Shown here: one piece after another, positions 11,942 through 22,969 of the stretch | How positions within the stretch are numbered: position 1 is the stretch's first letter | How the letters are laid out: every line of letters begins with the position of its first letter | Assembly (NCBI GenBank): GCA_963281255.1 | Contig: OY725505.1 | Coordinates: 558,001 to 622,000 of the forward strand | Length of the DNA: 64,000 bases | Direction of reading: 5' to 3' | Origin: Aphrocallistes beatrix | Taxonomy: Eukaryota; Porifera; Hexactinellida; Sceptrulophora; Aphrocallistidae | Position numbers and translations under genes: made by a program | Notes under the pieces: generated by a model | The model's input: the letters and a program-made list of their open reading frames with translations, nothing else | Told to the model about the DNA's origin: nothing | Database searches by the model: none

Positions 11942-12232
11942 CTAAAATTTATTTCGAGTTGTGAAATTTTTTAAATTCCGAAAATAATAATTTTGGCAAT
12001 GGCATTTCAATTCCTCAGGATCAAATTTCTTCACCCCTGCCAAGGTAACCTTCACTACTGTTTCACTTTCACTGAATTCAAATTGAAAATATGCTTCTTC
12101 CTTTTCTAGTGCCACGCCTTCTGTCAACCTTGCCTTTTCATTCATGCCCAACATTCCCAACTCGGTAGCCTCACCGCCAGCGATGGTGAAGAACGGGGTG
12201 AGTGTGTATTCCTTCCAAATAATTGAGCACAT
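11942..12232 (-). CDS. Hypothetical 96-residue protein
   Basis: Open frame MCSIIWKEYTLTPFF... ending in TAG, with AATAAA overlapping the stop region. It is acidic in the middle (LEKEEAYFQFEFSESE) and visibly richer in G and C than its surroundings, with a run of GCT, GGC, ACC and GAG codons. I recognise no domain. It could be a real small gene, one exon of a larger one, or acquired sequence. No TATA box is evident. The region just upstream (12265-12360) is almost pure pyrimidine on the plus strand. Confidence 0.3.
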   Translation of the reverse strand: MCSIIWKEYTLTPFFTIAGGEATELGMLGMNEKARLTEGVALEKEEAYFQFEFSESETVVKVTLAGVKKFDPEELKCHCQNYYFRNLKNFTTRNKF

Positions 12233-12264
12233 TTTTTAAAATTTTTGAATGAAATATGTATTTA

Positions 12265-12360
12265 TAGTAATTGAAGCCCTTCCTTTCCTCTCCCCTCTCC
12301 TTCCCTCCCGCTCTCATGTGTTAACCATTCTCTATCTCTCACCATTCCTCTCTCCTCCGA
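12265..12360 (+). repeat. Pyrimidine-rich tract
   Basis: CT-rich run with repeated CCTCTCC/CCTTCC words; the complement is GA-rich. It is low-complexity sequence. Confidence 0.6.
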
Positions 12361-12439
12361 TTACCCAACTCAATATCTCCACTAAGCACTACTTTTCCAA
12401 ATGACATACCTTATTCTACTTCTAATCACATCTCTCCTA

Positions 12440-12574
12440 CAGCTGTAGTGCGAAACTTTCGAATATATTCACCAATGGACCTATGTTTTCATGTTATTTA
12501 TGGATTTAGGCGTATGAAATTTGAGGGATTTGAGACTAATTGGGAGCGTATCTCTGGCGACCTGTAAATAATAC
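12440..12574 (-). mobile_element. Degenerate copy of the CAAGGTATTATACAG hAT-type MITE
   Basis: Read on the minus strand it matches 17869-18029 in order: a CAGGGTATTAT start, AGAGATACGCTCC, a CATACGCCTAAAT stretch. The far end is too diverged to define, and no target duplication is visible. Confidence 0.5.
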
Positions 12575-12579
12575 CCTGC

Positions 12580-13077
12580 GTGAAATATGGTTTGATGTGT
12601 CAGTATTGCCAACTTAGATGTGAATCAGTTCTAGATGGACGCCATTCCTATTACCTTTTTGATGGGATTATAATATGTCAATATCTTCTTGTAGGTCGTA
12701 TGATAGGACTTTTTAATGAAGATAACCATTGCAATTCTAATTCCATCTGTGTTCCAGATTTTATTTGCTTGTGTACTGAAACAAGTTCTTTAGACATTTT
12801 ACAATGGATTCATTTTATTATTTTGATTAGAGAACACGTAAGTAATGTCATGAATCTACTGACTAAGCTTGGCCGAAGCGTAAATACTGTCTGGTACCTG
12901 TATCTCGAGTCATCACGTACAGCCAACATTCACACAGGATTTACTCGCACTCTTACTAAGTCCCTCAACTCGAACCTCGATAACACACAAGCTCCACTTT
13001 CTGGAGGTTGCATAAAGAATGTAGCTTGGTACAGTTATTGTTCGAAAGAGTTCCACTTACAGAGTATATTCACTTGA
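12580..13077 (+). other. Long plus-strand ORF of doubtful coding status
   Basis: A 165-codon open frame (MKYGLMCQYCQLRCE...) with several Cys and His. No zinc-finger spacing or domain is convincing, the composition is not distinctive, and no paralogue is seen in the window. Confidence 0.2.
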
Positions 13078-14579
13078 AATCGGGGTGCATTTGTGGGATA
13101 ATTATTCGGATTTTAACCGCATTAGATAAATGAGGGTAATCTTGGGGATCATTAATTCTATGAATAATTGTATAGCTTTGTTAGAATATTGAATCACGAT
13201 GTTAGAATAGTTGTTCCATTACTTGCTAATAAATGTTATATTGCAATATTAAAACGTATTTGACTCAATTTAAAATAACAATGGGATTCTCTAAAAATAC
13301 AACATTCTCTCAAAAATACTACAAACAATTCTACTTGCTATCATAAAAATAAAGTGTTTGCTAGCAATATTAATTATTTATAGAATGTGAGATCTTTTCA
13401 ATGTTATGAAAGTCCCTAAGGATACAATTTTATTCATGATTAAGTTTTGAAATTAGCTACCCTACCCTGGTTGTCATACATCTGCTTGGATCAAATGACT
13501 ATTCAGCAATCATTTATTTTTCCATACACAATACTCTTTAAAGTTTCAATTCCAAAGATATTCCACGTTCATCTATGAACAGGGCGTAATACACTTGATA
13601 AATTTGTCCAGAGTTTCATAAATATAACATACTAGACTAAAAAAACTGACCTGGAGGCTACGTCTACATATGATGAGTTTCTCCTTTCCTCTCCAAAAAG
13701 ATTACATATTGGGATTCCTTTGCAATAATTTTCATCAAAAAACTTTATAAAATGCATTCAAAATAGCAGTTAAGAATTTACAAGTTTTACAGTACATAAC
13801 TTAATAGTTAGAAGAGTATATAGTACATATATCCATATACTATTATATCACGAAGTTTCTATTTCTTATTCGATTCTTTTATGAAAATATCTTTCAATTC
13901 AGAATTGGTCAATGAGGGAAATTTAAGAGCAGATATAGTTTGGACCAAATCTTTTAACATTGTTAAGATTAAGCTTTAAGAATTCGAAATCTGTCGAGAT
14001 GATATCTTCACGGAGACAGAATTCTGAGATTTTCTGGAAATCAAAATCATCTCCTAATTCAGATCCATTAACTTTGAATATTATCCTCCATTCTGTGTTT
14101 GTAATGTCTTCTCTCAAGATTCGTACGAGTCTATACATTTCGCTGCTAACTTAATCTTTTGCTTTATCTGGAAGAGGAGGAGTCGTTAAGAAAGAAATAT
14201 TTTCAGCTTTTCGCACGAGTGTTGGATTAATAAGTTTCAGTGCTTTCAAAAATAATTCTGGATTGTATCCCTTCCATGAGTTCACGTTCAGAATGAATAG
14301 AGCAGGGGTATTGTACTTCTCTGATAATCTTCCAGGATATTCTATTGCGCCCTGTAGCTTTGTAATGTCTACCATCCCCAAGTCTTTGATTAAATCGACT
14401 ACATCTGTTCTAAATCTTGCTATCTATTTTAAAATATCTTATAAACATGAATGTCAAGATTTTATGTTCGAGAGATTTAAATTAATCCATAACTTTATGT
14501 GACCTTTGAAATATATACAAACTGTGAATGAACAAAACAAATAATAAACCATTGAATTATACTTCTGATTATTTTTCGA

Positions 14580-14895
14580 AAAACTCCCACATGCCAAAAA
14601 TCAACTTTCTGGGCCTGACAGTTTCTTCAATCAATTCGTTACAGATATATATATATATATATAGATTAATCGAGTTTTAATAGTAAGGATATATATACAC
14701 ATATATATATATACATTAATCGAGTTTTAATAGTAAAGATAACCACAAGACACACATATTTAGAAATGTTATCTCCTTTATAACCAATCATTGTGAGCAC
14801 AGTTACCTGAAAAGTACCTCTGACTGACACAAAGTGTCCGCCAGCCGCGAAGGTTATGCAAGCGAAGCGCGCTTGTGATATTTAAGACTCAATTA
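14580..14895. mobile_element. H1 composite fragments
   Basis: Two 5'-end pieces (ATTAATCGAGTTTTAATAGT at about 14664 and 14713) are followed by a 3' hairpin end in plus orientation (GACACAAAGTGTCCGCCAG to GCGAAGCGCGCTTG). TA-rich microsatellite lies between. It sits in the intron between B1's last two exons. Confidence 0.6.
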
Positions 14896-15634
14896 TGTCA
14901 GCATTTAAATATGGTATCAAAATTCCTATTTATTAAGCTCTCTACTGAACTCACTTTATTGACCGAAGAGTCTCCATTGCTCCTTTTTTTGGGGTAATTA
15001 CTATCTTCTTCTGGTGTGTGAACTCTCTTCATTTTTTTAGGATTCGGTAATAACGAATTGTCTTCAGAGTTTATTGAATTAAGTGGATCTGTCTGGATTT
15101 GAGCATCAATTTTAATGATAGGGTTAGTGACTATTTGTTTTTGACATTCTTCATGAAGAGATCTTCTTAAATTCTAGGAAGTACAAATATATATATGCAG
15201 TTCTTTACATGAATTATGATGTATGTTAGTTCATTATATTAAGCTCATTTACAAGAACTTTACGTAATATTATGGTAATATAAGAAAACATAAAAATACA
15301 TCTAATATGTTCCTGATTAAAGAATATACATGCATTTCATACACATATACTTTATTATTATTGAATTGTACAGTGCACTTGAGCAGATTAATATGGAATC
15401 TGCGCAATATAGAAAATTGACGAAAAGGAGTGAGAATATGTGTATATATACATATACACACATGCTAATTCCTCGTAAATAACATTATTTATTTCTATGT
15501 GCGAAAGTCAGATTTTACATAATTGAGCACCCAATATCTTTATGCAGGCTTCCTGCGGGCCGGGTTAACTTAATACTAGTATTTCGGGCCGCGGTTACAA
15601 ATTTTAGTCCGCGTGCAACTCTGTATGGGAGGCT

Positions 15635-16055
15635 TTTTGCTATGGCTCCACTAAGTTCTGAGCTCAGATGAAAATGTCGACTCATCATTATGGCGTCATT
15701 GTCACTTTTTTAATAATTACAAATTTCAGCTTTTCGACCATAACTCAGCCATTTTAGGTGATAGAAGCCTGAAATTTTAATAGAATGTGTATATTAATAT
15801 ATCTCAGATATGATACAACTCTCATCAAAAAATGATTGCACATCACTATGTGACGTCATTATTACGCATCAAAAAAAATAATATTGAAAAATGACGATTT
15901 TTCCAGTGATATCGATTATAACAGTAAGACAGACATACTTAGAGATGTTATCTCCCTTATAATTAATCACTGTGACCCCAGGCGCCCAAAGGGTGCCTCT
16001 GGTGGACACAAAGTGTTCGCCAGCCGCACAGCGCAAGCAAGTGAAGCGCGCTTGT
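15635..16055 (+). mobile_element. H1 hairpin-ended element in B1 intron 1
   Basis: Shares the ordered H1 blocks: GGCTCCACTAAGTTCTGAGC, GTCGACTCATCAT, GTGACGTCATTATTACGCATC, GGCGCCCAAAGGGTGCC, a CGGACA-type stem-loop, and CAAGCAAG.GAAGCGCGCTTG. The paralogous block near 8380 lacks it. Just left, 15545-15634 carries a separate GCGGGC-rich piece related to 23805-23860. Confidence 0.65.
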
Positions 16056-17060
16056 ACTTATAAAACCGGAAATTATGGAATCTCGCAAAAATATATATAT
16101 TGCATAAATACACCATACTGAGATCCTACATGCGAAATTTGGTAGAAATTTGATGTTGAATTCCATAGCAACACGCATACGAACATAACTAGCACATCAT
16201 CTATGCCATAAGGACATCCTCCTATAGCTGCACTAAACTAACCATCTTATTTTTAATAAAATATAATAATATACGGAAATGCTCAACTTACTATGTTCCG
16301 TTGTAGAAAGCATTGTTTCTGAATTTGTTGGAATGTTAAAGGACATATCTTGTTGCGATTATTGATGATAATAAAGAGTAAGTAATATTAGAGTGTTCTC
16401 AAACCTCGCCTTACAATACTTATATAAATTTTCTAGAATAATTCTAATAATATATATAGTATTGTCTAAACGAGAAAAGATCAATCTGAAGTACAGTATT
16501 GAAGAAATAATATTTTATTTATGCACTGTCCTTTATATTCAAAGGTAATGACTAGTGAGTTAATTTTTAAACTATAAGGATATAGTACTGGTAATTACCT
16601 CCAATTACCACAAACTGAGATTTGTAAGCCAATCCAATATTTGGCCAGATGCACATATACGTATATATATTTATATTGATCTTTCAAATTTTACTATTTT
16701 TAGTTGCTATATATTGAAAGTCCGAGACTGAATTACCACTGATTCAAAATATCTAATTACTGATGCTTATGGAAATTGATTTTAAATATTTAATAATATA
16801 TTATGCTTAATACATAATCGAATGGGTGACCATTGGCCATTGGAGAAATATTCTTCGGTTCGATATAAATTTACTACTTTTGGCTCTCCATTTTAGACAA
16901 AATAAAGTTTAATTAGTTGAACGGGTCAACTTAGGTCAACTAAATTCTGAAATTGTAAAAGGTTATGACGATATTATAGCTGCTTTTGCTAATAGAGTGA
17001 AGCCCCAGAGTTACGGTAACCCTTGGGACCGAGAAAGTGACTCATCACTCAGTTAAGATC

Positions 17061-17311
17061 TAAGTTGACTAATTCATGAATTATCAATGAATTACTCAAA
17101 ATTTGAAACTAAAATAATGAAAAAAATATTTGATATTTCGCTTAGGGACTGAGCAATGTTAGAGATATATAACATGTGCAACCTTTTAACCACTTTTGGG
17201 CATAGAATCTGCACTAATGTTTGAGATTTTGAATAATTCATTAATTGAATAATTCATAATTCTTCATCATATTTCAATGAATTAGTCAACTTAGGTTAAG
17301 ATATCATCATC
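17061..17311. mobile_element. Inverted-repeat element with TAAGTTGACTAATTCA ends
   Basis: Left end CTAAGTTGACTAATTCATG and right end GAATTAGTCAACTTAGG are inverted. The interior is AT-rich and noncoding. A related copy occupies about 24835-25152. Confidence 0.5.
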
Positions 17312-17420
17312 ACGCATCAAAAATTAGAAAATTGGCTTATTTTGTGATTATAACAGTATTTCTCACGGGAATCTATAGCATCATTTTAGAAGAATAATAC
17401 ACGCATATATTGAAAATTAC

Positions 17421-17508
17421 TATTCGCATGCGAACAAGTTACTATCGCATGCGAATAAGCTACTATTCGCATGCGACAAGTGACTATTCGCATGCGAATA
17501 AGCAACAA
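17421..17508. repeat. Tandem palindromic TTCGCATGCGAA units
   Basis: Four units of roughly 22 bp, each with the self-complementary core TCGCATGCGA, joined by A.TA/AAG.. spacers. Another single unit lies at about 20671-20685 within an inverted homologous region. Confidence 0.6.
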
Positions 17509-17860
17509 TTACGAATCAGATTCAAGGAACTGTTACACGAAAAATAGACACCCCCAGAATGGTTCCCACCGGTCCATATATTTCGTAATATTTGGACCCC
17601 CTTGGAACTAATATTTCAGTGTTATCCCCTAAAATATATGGAACATCATTATACAGAGGTCAATTGTAATAGGAAAGTCGACCATGGGATAATTTTTAAG
17701 CGGATGGAATGTACAGGTGACCGCTATAAAAATTTGTTCAATAGAATATTATAAAATCGGGATGTCCCACCAAGAACGGCATGGGTGGCGTGTATGGTAG
17801 GCTTTTTAGTTATCATTAGTACAGTAAACAAATCTCTCTCTGTGACTAATAGTGACTCTA

Positions 17861-18037
17861 GTCATGATCAAGGTATTATACAGCCTTCCAGAGATACGCT
17901 CCTAATCTAAAATTTCTAAATTTTCATACGCCTAAATCGCTAAATGACATTATAATATTGGGTAAATTGGATATTTTTCTGAAAATTATACGCCTAAAGG
18001 AGCGTCTCGCGCTCCTAGATAATTCCTTGGTCATGAT
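17861..18037. mobile_element. hAT-type MITE with perfect 8-bp duplication GTCATGAT
   Basis: The element proper is 17869-18029. The left end CAAGGTATTATACAG and the inverted right end (CAAGGAATTATCTAG on the other strand) pair. GTCATGAT at 17861-17868 is repeated exactly at 18030-18037. Family copies lie at 50031-50234, 56875-57058 and 12440-12574. Confidence 0.85.
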
Positions 18038-18296
18038 ATACGTCAGGGCAGTAGACTCGAGATGAGGATTGGTAGTGTCTTTGGGCAAGGACTAAAAAAT
18101 TTTAAAAATTATAATTCGAATGGTACTAGAATGTTTCGATCTAAGCGTTACTAGAATGTTTCGATCTAAAAGGGAAGACGAAGAACAGACGAACTCGGTA
18201 TGCTCGACTTGTAGAGAGTCTACGAACGTTCAGATGGTTGCACTCTCTACTGCAATAGCTCTGGAGCTAAGCATCTAGCAGGGCCTTCTGACATCT

Positions 18297-18669
18297 GTCA
18301 AAACCATAGGCTCCAAGTGTGGGTACCTGGGGGGGATGGCGCCCCCCCAGGTACTGGGCAGTGGAACAGTGGAGGAAGCTATGGTATGGCAGGAATCCAC
18401 ACAAACTTATAGGTTACAACTAAACCCCAAAATTATATTAATTGAGTCTAAACATATATCCCAATTACATTTTTGCTTCCACTATAGTCCGAGTTTTTAT
18501 TTTCCCTAGGTAACAACAATAGCTGTATATCAATATTTGAGCATCTAAGATTTAAAAAATTTTCTGGGGGCTTGCCCCCCAGACCCCCCTTACCGTAGCT
18601 CGCTTCGCTCGCTCTTAGCCCTCCCAGGTTTTATTATATTTTCCAAAACTTGCCTCCTATGGTCAAAAC
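18297..18669. mobile_element. hAT-type MITE with perfect 8-bp duplication GTCAAAAC
   Basis: The element is 18305-18661, with inverted ends CATAGGCTCCAAG and CTTGCCTCCTATG. GTCAAAAC is present on both sides (18297-18304 and 18662-18669). The interior has G/C-rich runs and an AGCTCGCTTCGCTCGC stretch. It is the same family as 4411-4748. Confidence 0.85.
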
Positions 18670-19200
18670 GCGAATGTAGAACCCACACTGCCAAAACTAA
18701 CTAACTATCCTAAAAATACCCAGTGCTATTCGTTTATGCTCAACTGGTTTTCGAAACATAAGTGGGCAGAATAGTCACAAAAGTGGTTTGAAATAAATCC
18801 AAATGGCACGCGAGAGTGGTATTTTTATTTCGTGAGGGTGATTGTCATTTATTATTTATTAGATGAATGAGAGAATGAAAGTGAGGATTCGATCATTTCA
18901 TTCAAAGAAACATCAGCGCCGAAACTTCCGCCATTCGTTATTAACCAAGTAGGATATGACGAAATGAGGAGGTATTAAAAAGTCCAGAGAACTTGCTCCT
19001 ATGGTTGAACTTTGGAGCAGTTCTAATGTCATCATCTTTCTCTCCAAATCAATGATAATTTAGCTTCATCGATTCCCTTGGGAGAGCGAAATGATGTCCT
19101 TTTTCATATTTTTGAGATCTATTCACTTTATGTACGATATATTGTATACATAAATAAATATATAATTTATCATACAGTTGCGGAAATAAAATATTCGGAA
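18670..19200. other. No gene recognised
   Basis: Non-repetitive AT-rich sequence. The open frame starting at 19078 is only the lead-in to the 12-bp satellite. Confidence 0.4.
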
Positions 19201-19205
19201 TTATG

Positions 19206-19672
19206 TGTAATTACACGTGTAATTACATGTGAAATTACATGTGTCATTACATGTGTAATTACATGTGTAATTACATGTGTAATTACACGTGTAATTACAT
19301 GTGTAATTACATGTGTAATTACATGTGTAATTACACGTGTAATTACATGTGTAATTACACGTGTAATTACATGTGTAATTACATGTGTAATTACATGTGT
19401 AATTACATGTGTAATTACATGTGTAATTACATGTGTAATTACACGTGTAATTACATGTGAAATTACATGTGTAATTACACGTGTAATTACATGTGTAATT
19501 ACACGTGTAATTACATGTGTAATTACATGTGTAATTACATGTGTAATTACATGTGTAATTACACGTGTAATTACATGTGTAATTACATGTGTAATTACAT
19601 GTGTAATTACACGTGTAATTACATGTGTAATTACACATGTCATTACACGTGTAATTGCACATGTAATTTAAG
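19206..19672. repeat. 12-bp palindromic satellite (ACATGTGTAATT/ACACGTGTAATT)n
   Basis: About 38 tandem units of 12 bp. The ACACGTGTAATT form is self-complementary after circular shift, and most units carry the ACATGTGTAATT variant. Because 12 is divisible by 3, frames stay open on both strands, giving spurious ORFs of repeated VITC or CNYT. Occasional GAAATT, GTCATT and AATTG variants mark diverged units at the edges. Confidence 0.9.
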
Positions 19673-20640
19673 ATGCAATTAAACATAATTCCGAATATTT
19701 CATCTCCGCAACTGTCGTTCAACCAAACCCAGACCTATAGCCATAAAGACAAACAATATTTTGAGCAGTAGCAAATTTTAAGGTGTCAATATATATCTGC
19801 CAAAATGCACACCAGATGAAATATCTTTTCGACGTAATTTCAATCGATAAAATCTCCGTCGATGTAGTGTCCTCCATTCCATTTTAGATAAATAGGCCGG
19901 GTTGAATTATCCTTCTTTGTCCATTGCAAATCATCTCGCGCACTGACGTATCATATTTGAGTTGTAATTGTACATTCAGGAAATTCAATAGCATAGCTAT
20001 GTCCCATACATTGGCTGATTTCACTGCATTTCTTGATACGTAGTACTTTATTGGATACGTCAGGGTTCTATCTGCAGGGGGGAAGCTTCCCCCTCCCCCA
20101 ATTTAACATCCAAGATAGAACCTTGTACGTACTGTACTACCATGTACAGGGCTATCAACCACGAAATCGTGAGATTAGGTTTTTAAATCGTGAGTATAGG
20201 TTATTATACGCAGATAAGAACCTAATTTTTCAACTACCAACAATTCTCAAATATATGCAACAATCATTATCTACGTACTCAAGGATCATGACCTCCATAC
20301 TCGCACTTAAGGGAGACCGATCATTTAAGAGTGGTCCATATATTTCAGTATAACTTTGAAATATTGGTTCCGAAGGGTCCAAATATTTCGAATTGTAAGG
20401 ACCGGGAAATACCATTCCAGGGGCCGTAGACTCGGAATGAGGATTGGGTGGGGCCTTTAGGATTTGCATGATTGGTATGGCCATTTTGGACAAATTGTAT
20501 CATAGCTAATGAAGGTAATAGCCTTCGGCTAATTCATGTAAAGCAAAGGCCCTACCAACCCGACCGGAGCCTACGCCTATGTCATTCTGTGGGAGTCCAA
20601 AATCTTTGTGACATTTCCTTGAATTTGATCCATAATTGTA
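19673..20640. other. Repeat-derived sequence, no gene recognised
   Basis: Includes a small fold-back (about 20049-20114) with CAGGGTTCTATCTG and AGATAGAACCTTG ends around a G-rich/C-rich centre. From 20330 there is sequence inverted relative to 17530-17640 (CCATATATTTC, GGACCC.TTGGAAC). Confidence 0.45.
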
Positions 20641-20699
20641 ATTTATTTGCATATGCAAATAGTAGTAGCTTGTTCGCATGCGAATAGTAGTTTTTAATA

Positions 20700-20860
20700 C
20701 CTCAATACACGCACGCTTCACTTATTGATTGATTATTAGGTAGATAACATTATCAAATACGTCTGGGTGATGTTATCTACCTAATAATTAATCAATATGG
20801 CGGACACAAAGTATCTGCCAGCATCGCAGCGCAATCAAGCGAAGCGTGCGTGTATTTTTC
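20700..20860 (+). mobile_element. H1 3'-end fragment with fold-back arm
   Basis: The arms TTGATTGATTATTAGGTAGA and its complement lie at about 20722-20742 and 20775-20796. A stem-loop remnant (GGCGGACACAAAGTAT) and AAGCGAAGCG.GCGTGTA follow. Confidence 0.5.
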
Positions 20861-21309
20861 TTCTAAAATGATGCTATAGATTCCCATGAGAAATACATTA
20901 TCAATTAAATAGGAACTTCAGTTGGCTCACTCGTGTACTTCTTTCAATCAGTGGTGACGCTAGATAAATGATCTCAGAGGTCTAGCTATAAAATTTTACA
21001 CACACTCCGTTCTTAAGATAGCAGACAAAATAATCAATTGGATTTATTGTATTTAAATTATTCAATAAAAATTTAATATTTATAATCGTTAAGTTATACA
21101 CCAAGGAAACAAAAGTATTTGAATACTTCACTATTTAACATGCCACCTTATACCACATATGCCCATTTTAACCACGATACATGATGGCAATGAATTGCCT
21201 ATGGTGGCTCAGGCTGATAAGATTATTCATTGAGTTTGGTCATATATTCAACAAGACTAACCTGAATGTGTAGATTTCGAATCTGAAATCAGACTTTTAG
21301 TAGCTCTAA

Positions 21310-22700
21310 ATATTTGAACGTATTTCTCTTCATGAAAAGATCCAATTCTATTTGTATAGGAAAGTTAAAGTTGAATACCAAGACTTAGGTCACGGCTTCT
21401 AACCTCGCTCTAGTCATTTGCATTGACTCAATTACATTGCTTCGGTAATGTAATCTGAGACTACACTCTTGCAGAGCTGAAAGCACTAAGGATGTCATCT
21501 CGTTTAAAGGTAAAGTCAAGTCAGGTGCTATATTTCTTGCCTACTGTTAGCCGAGTTTTTCTCTGTTACACTCTATCATATGCATACATCACAGTCAGCA
21601 ACTATCAGTAGATTTAGCACCTCACCCAGATTGTAAACCCCCTGCGAACATATTACCATGGATTCGGGGATATATAAATCTATAAACTTTTTAACTTTTA
21701 ACAGTTCTGTTTCATCATAACTTGATACGCACCATGGATCTACAACATATATAGTTACTTGATCCGCATCGTAACGTGATTGGCTATTGTATTTTGTTTT
21801 GATTTGCTAACTTTAGTATTTTAATTCTGATTCGCTACTAATATCCGCTTTATTTGGAGTAAGTTGCCTTGATTCAATATTTTGATAAAAATTTATTCGC
21901 CCATTTCCGAGACTAAAAAGTGTTCTGGTTGAAACCGGACTAACCGAAGCGGTGGCTACGGCCCTGCCTTGACATATCAGTATTTACTATGTCTTGAAAA
22001 TTTCATTTTAGTTCACATGTATTCCCTCTGAGTTATTCAACTTTATACTTACTACCTTGATTGGTAGTTCAACATTAGAATAAATAATGTCTCAAAGTAA
22101 GAACATCCTTCAACTTATAATTGTAAATAATTCATAGAATATTATTATTGTTTACATATATACTTTATAAATGTAAGATCATATCAATGAAAAAAATTGT
22201 CAAGACTTTCTATGCTCAGTCAATTATTATGAAACCTTTTCTTGAACCAAGATCGGTGTCGCATTTATTATTCATTTGCATACAATATCTTCTGACTATA
22301 GTGTACTTGTATTTCTTTACACTCTTTATAAGGTTTAACCAGAGCATAAATTTTACAATTTTGTAATGCCATAATTTAAGATTAATTATGGTACTTCCTA
22401 ACCAGTGAAAAAACACATGTACAATTCTGTAATCGTTATATTTCTAAGCATTGCTTATTAATCAAACAAGTTATAACATGGGTGATTCAAGATTTTGTGG
22501 CTATGATAAGATACGTAATGTGAATTAATGATTTATCGACTCAATCCAAAGTCCTGGCTACGCACTAGAACCAAAGTAAATTGAAAGTTGTTGCTGTGTT
22601 GTTTCTGATAGTTGCTATTTGCTGCTGAATAATTATATATCTTTATGTAGCAAATATTCTTAAATAATCTATACTCAAGCAGTAACAGCGCTAGCATGAG
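21310..22700. other. AT-rich stretch, nothing firm
   Basis: It holds an inverted hAT-like end near 21950-21966 and an otherwise unremarkable interior. It lies 3' of gene B2. Confidence 0.4.
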
Positions 22701-22969
22701 GCTAGATGGAGCTTACTCTTCAAAGTTTCAACTCCGATACTCCCGATATTACACGTCCATCTATTCTGGTTGCTATGTCTACATATGATGAGTTCCTTCT
22801 TTCCAGCCCAAAAATATTACATATTGGGATTCCTTTGCAATAATTTCATCAAATATAAACTTCATAAAAATGCATTTAAAATAGTATTTAAGAATGAAAA
22901 ATATCCTTTACAAGCTTTAGCACATCACTTAATAGTTAGAAGTGTACATACATAAATCTATATATTATG

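Larger units (their letters stand above)
13859..16346 (-). pseudogene. Tandem DED-like gene, subfamily B copy 1 (B1), disrupted
   Basis: It has the same layout as B2: exon 1 16346-16292 (MSFNIPTNSETMLSTTEH, GTAAGT donor), linker exon about 15173-14955 (contains PKKMKRVHTPEEDSN and PKKRSNGDSS; GTGAGT donor) and last exon 14423-13859. Three lesions are visible. The linker exon from its acceptor is 219 nt and lacks the expected phase. A TAA at 14151-14153 replaces the Glu codon of the DEVSSE region. A 5-bp deletion near 13950 (ACAGG in B2 on the minus strand) shifts the frame inside the RxDL motif. The stop and the deletion both fall within the second module. An H1 element sits in intron 1. The remaining sequence is still very close to B2, so inactivation looks recent. 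Confidence 0.75.

Noticed and set aside
17421..17508. Possible CRISPR-like array of spaced palindromes
   Set aside because: Only four short units with irregular spacers, in a clearly eukaryotic context with no cas genes.
19078..19722. Long ORFs on both strands (repeated VITC, CNYT, HVIT)
   Set aside because: They are translations of the 12-bp satellite, which stays open in several frames because 12 is a multiple of 3.
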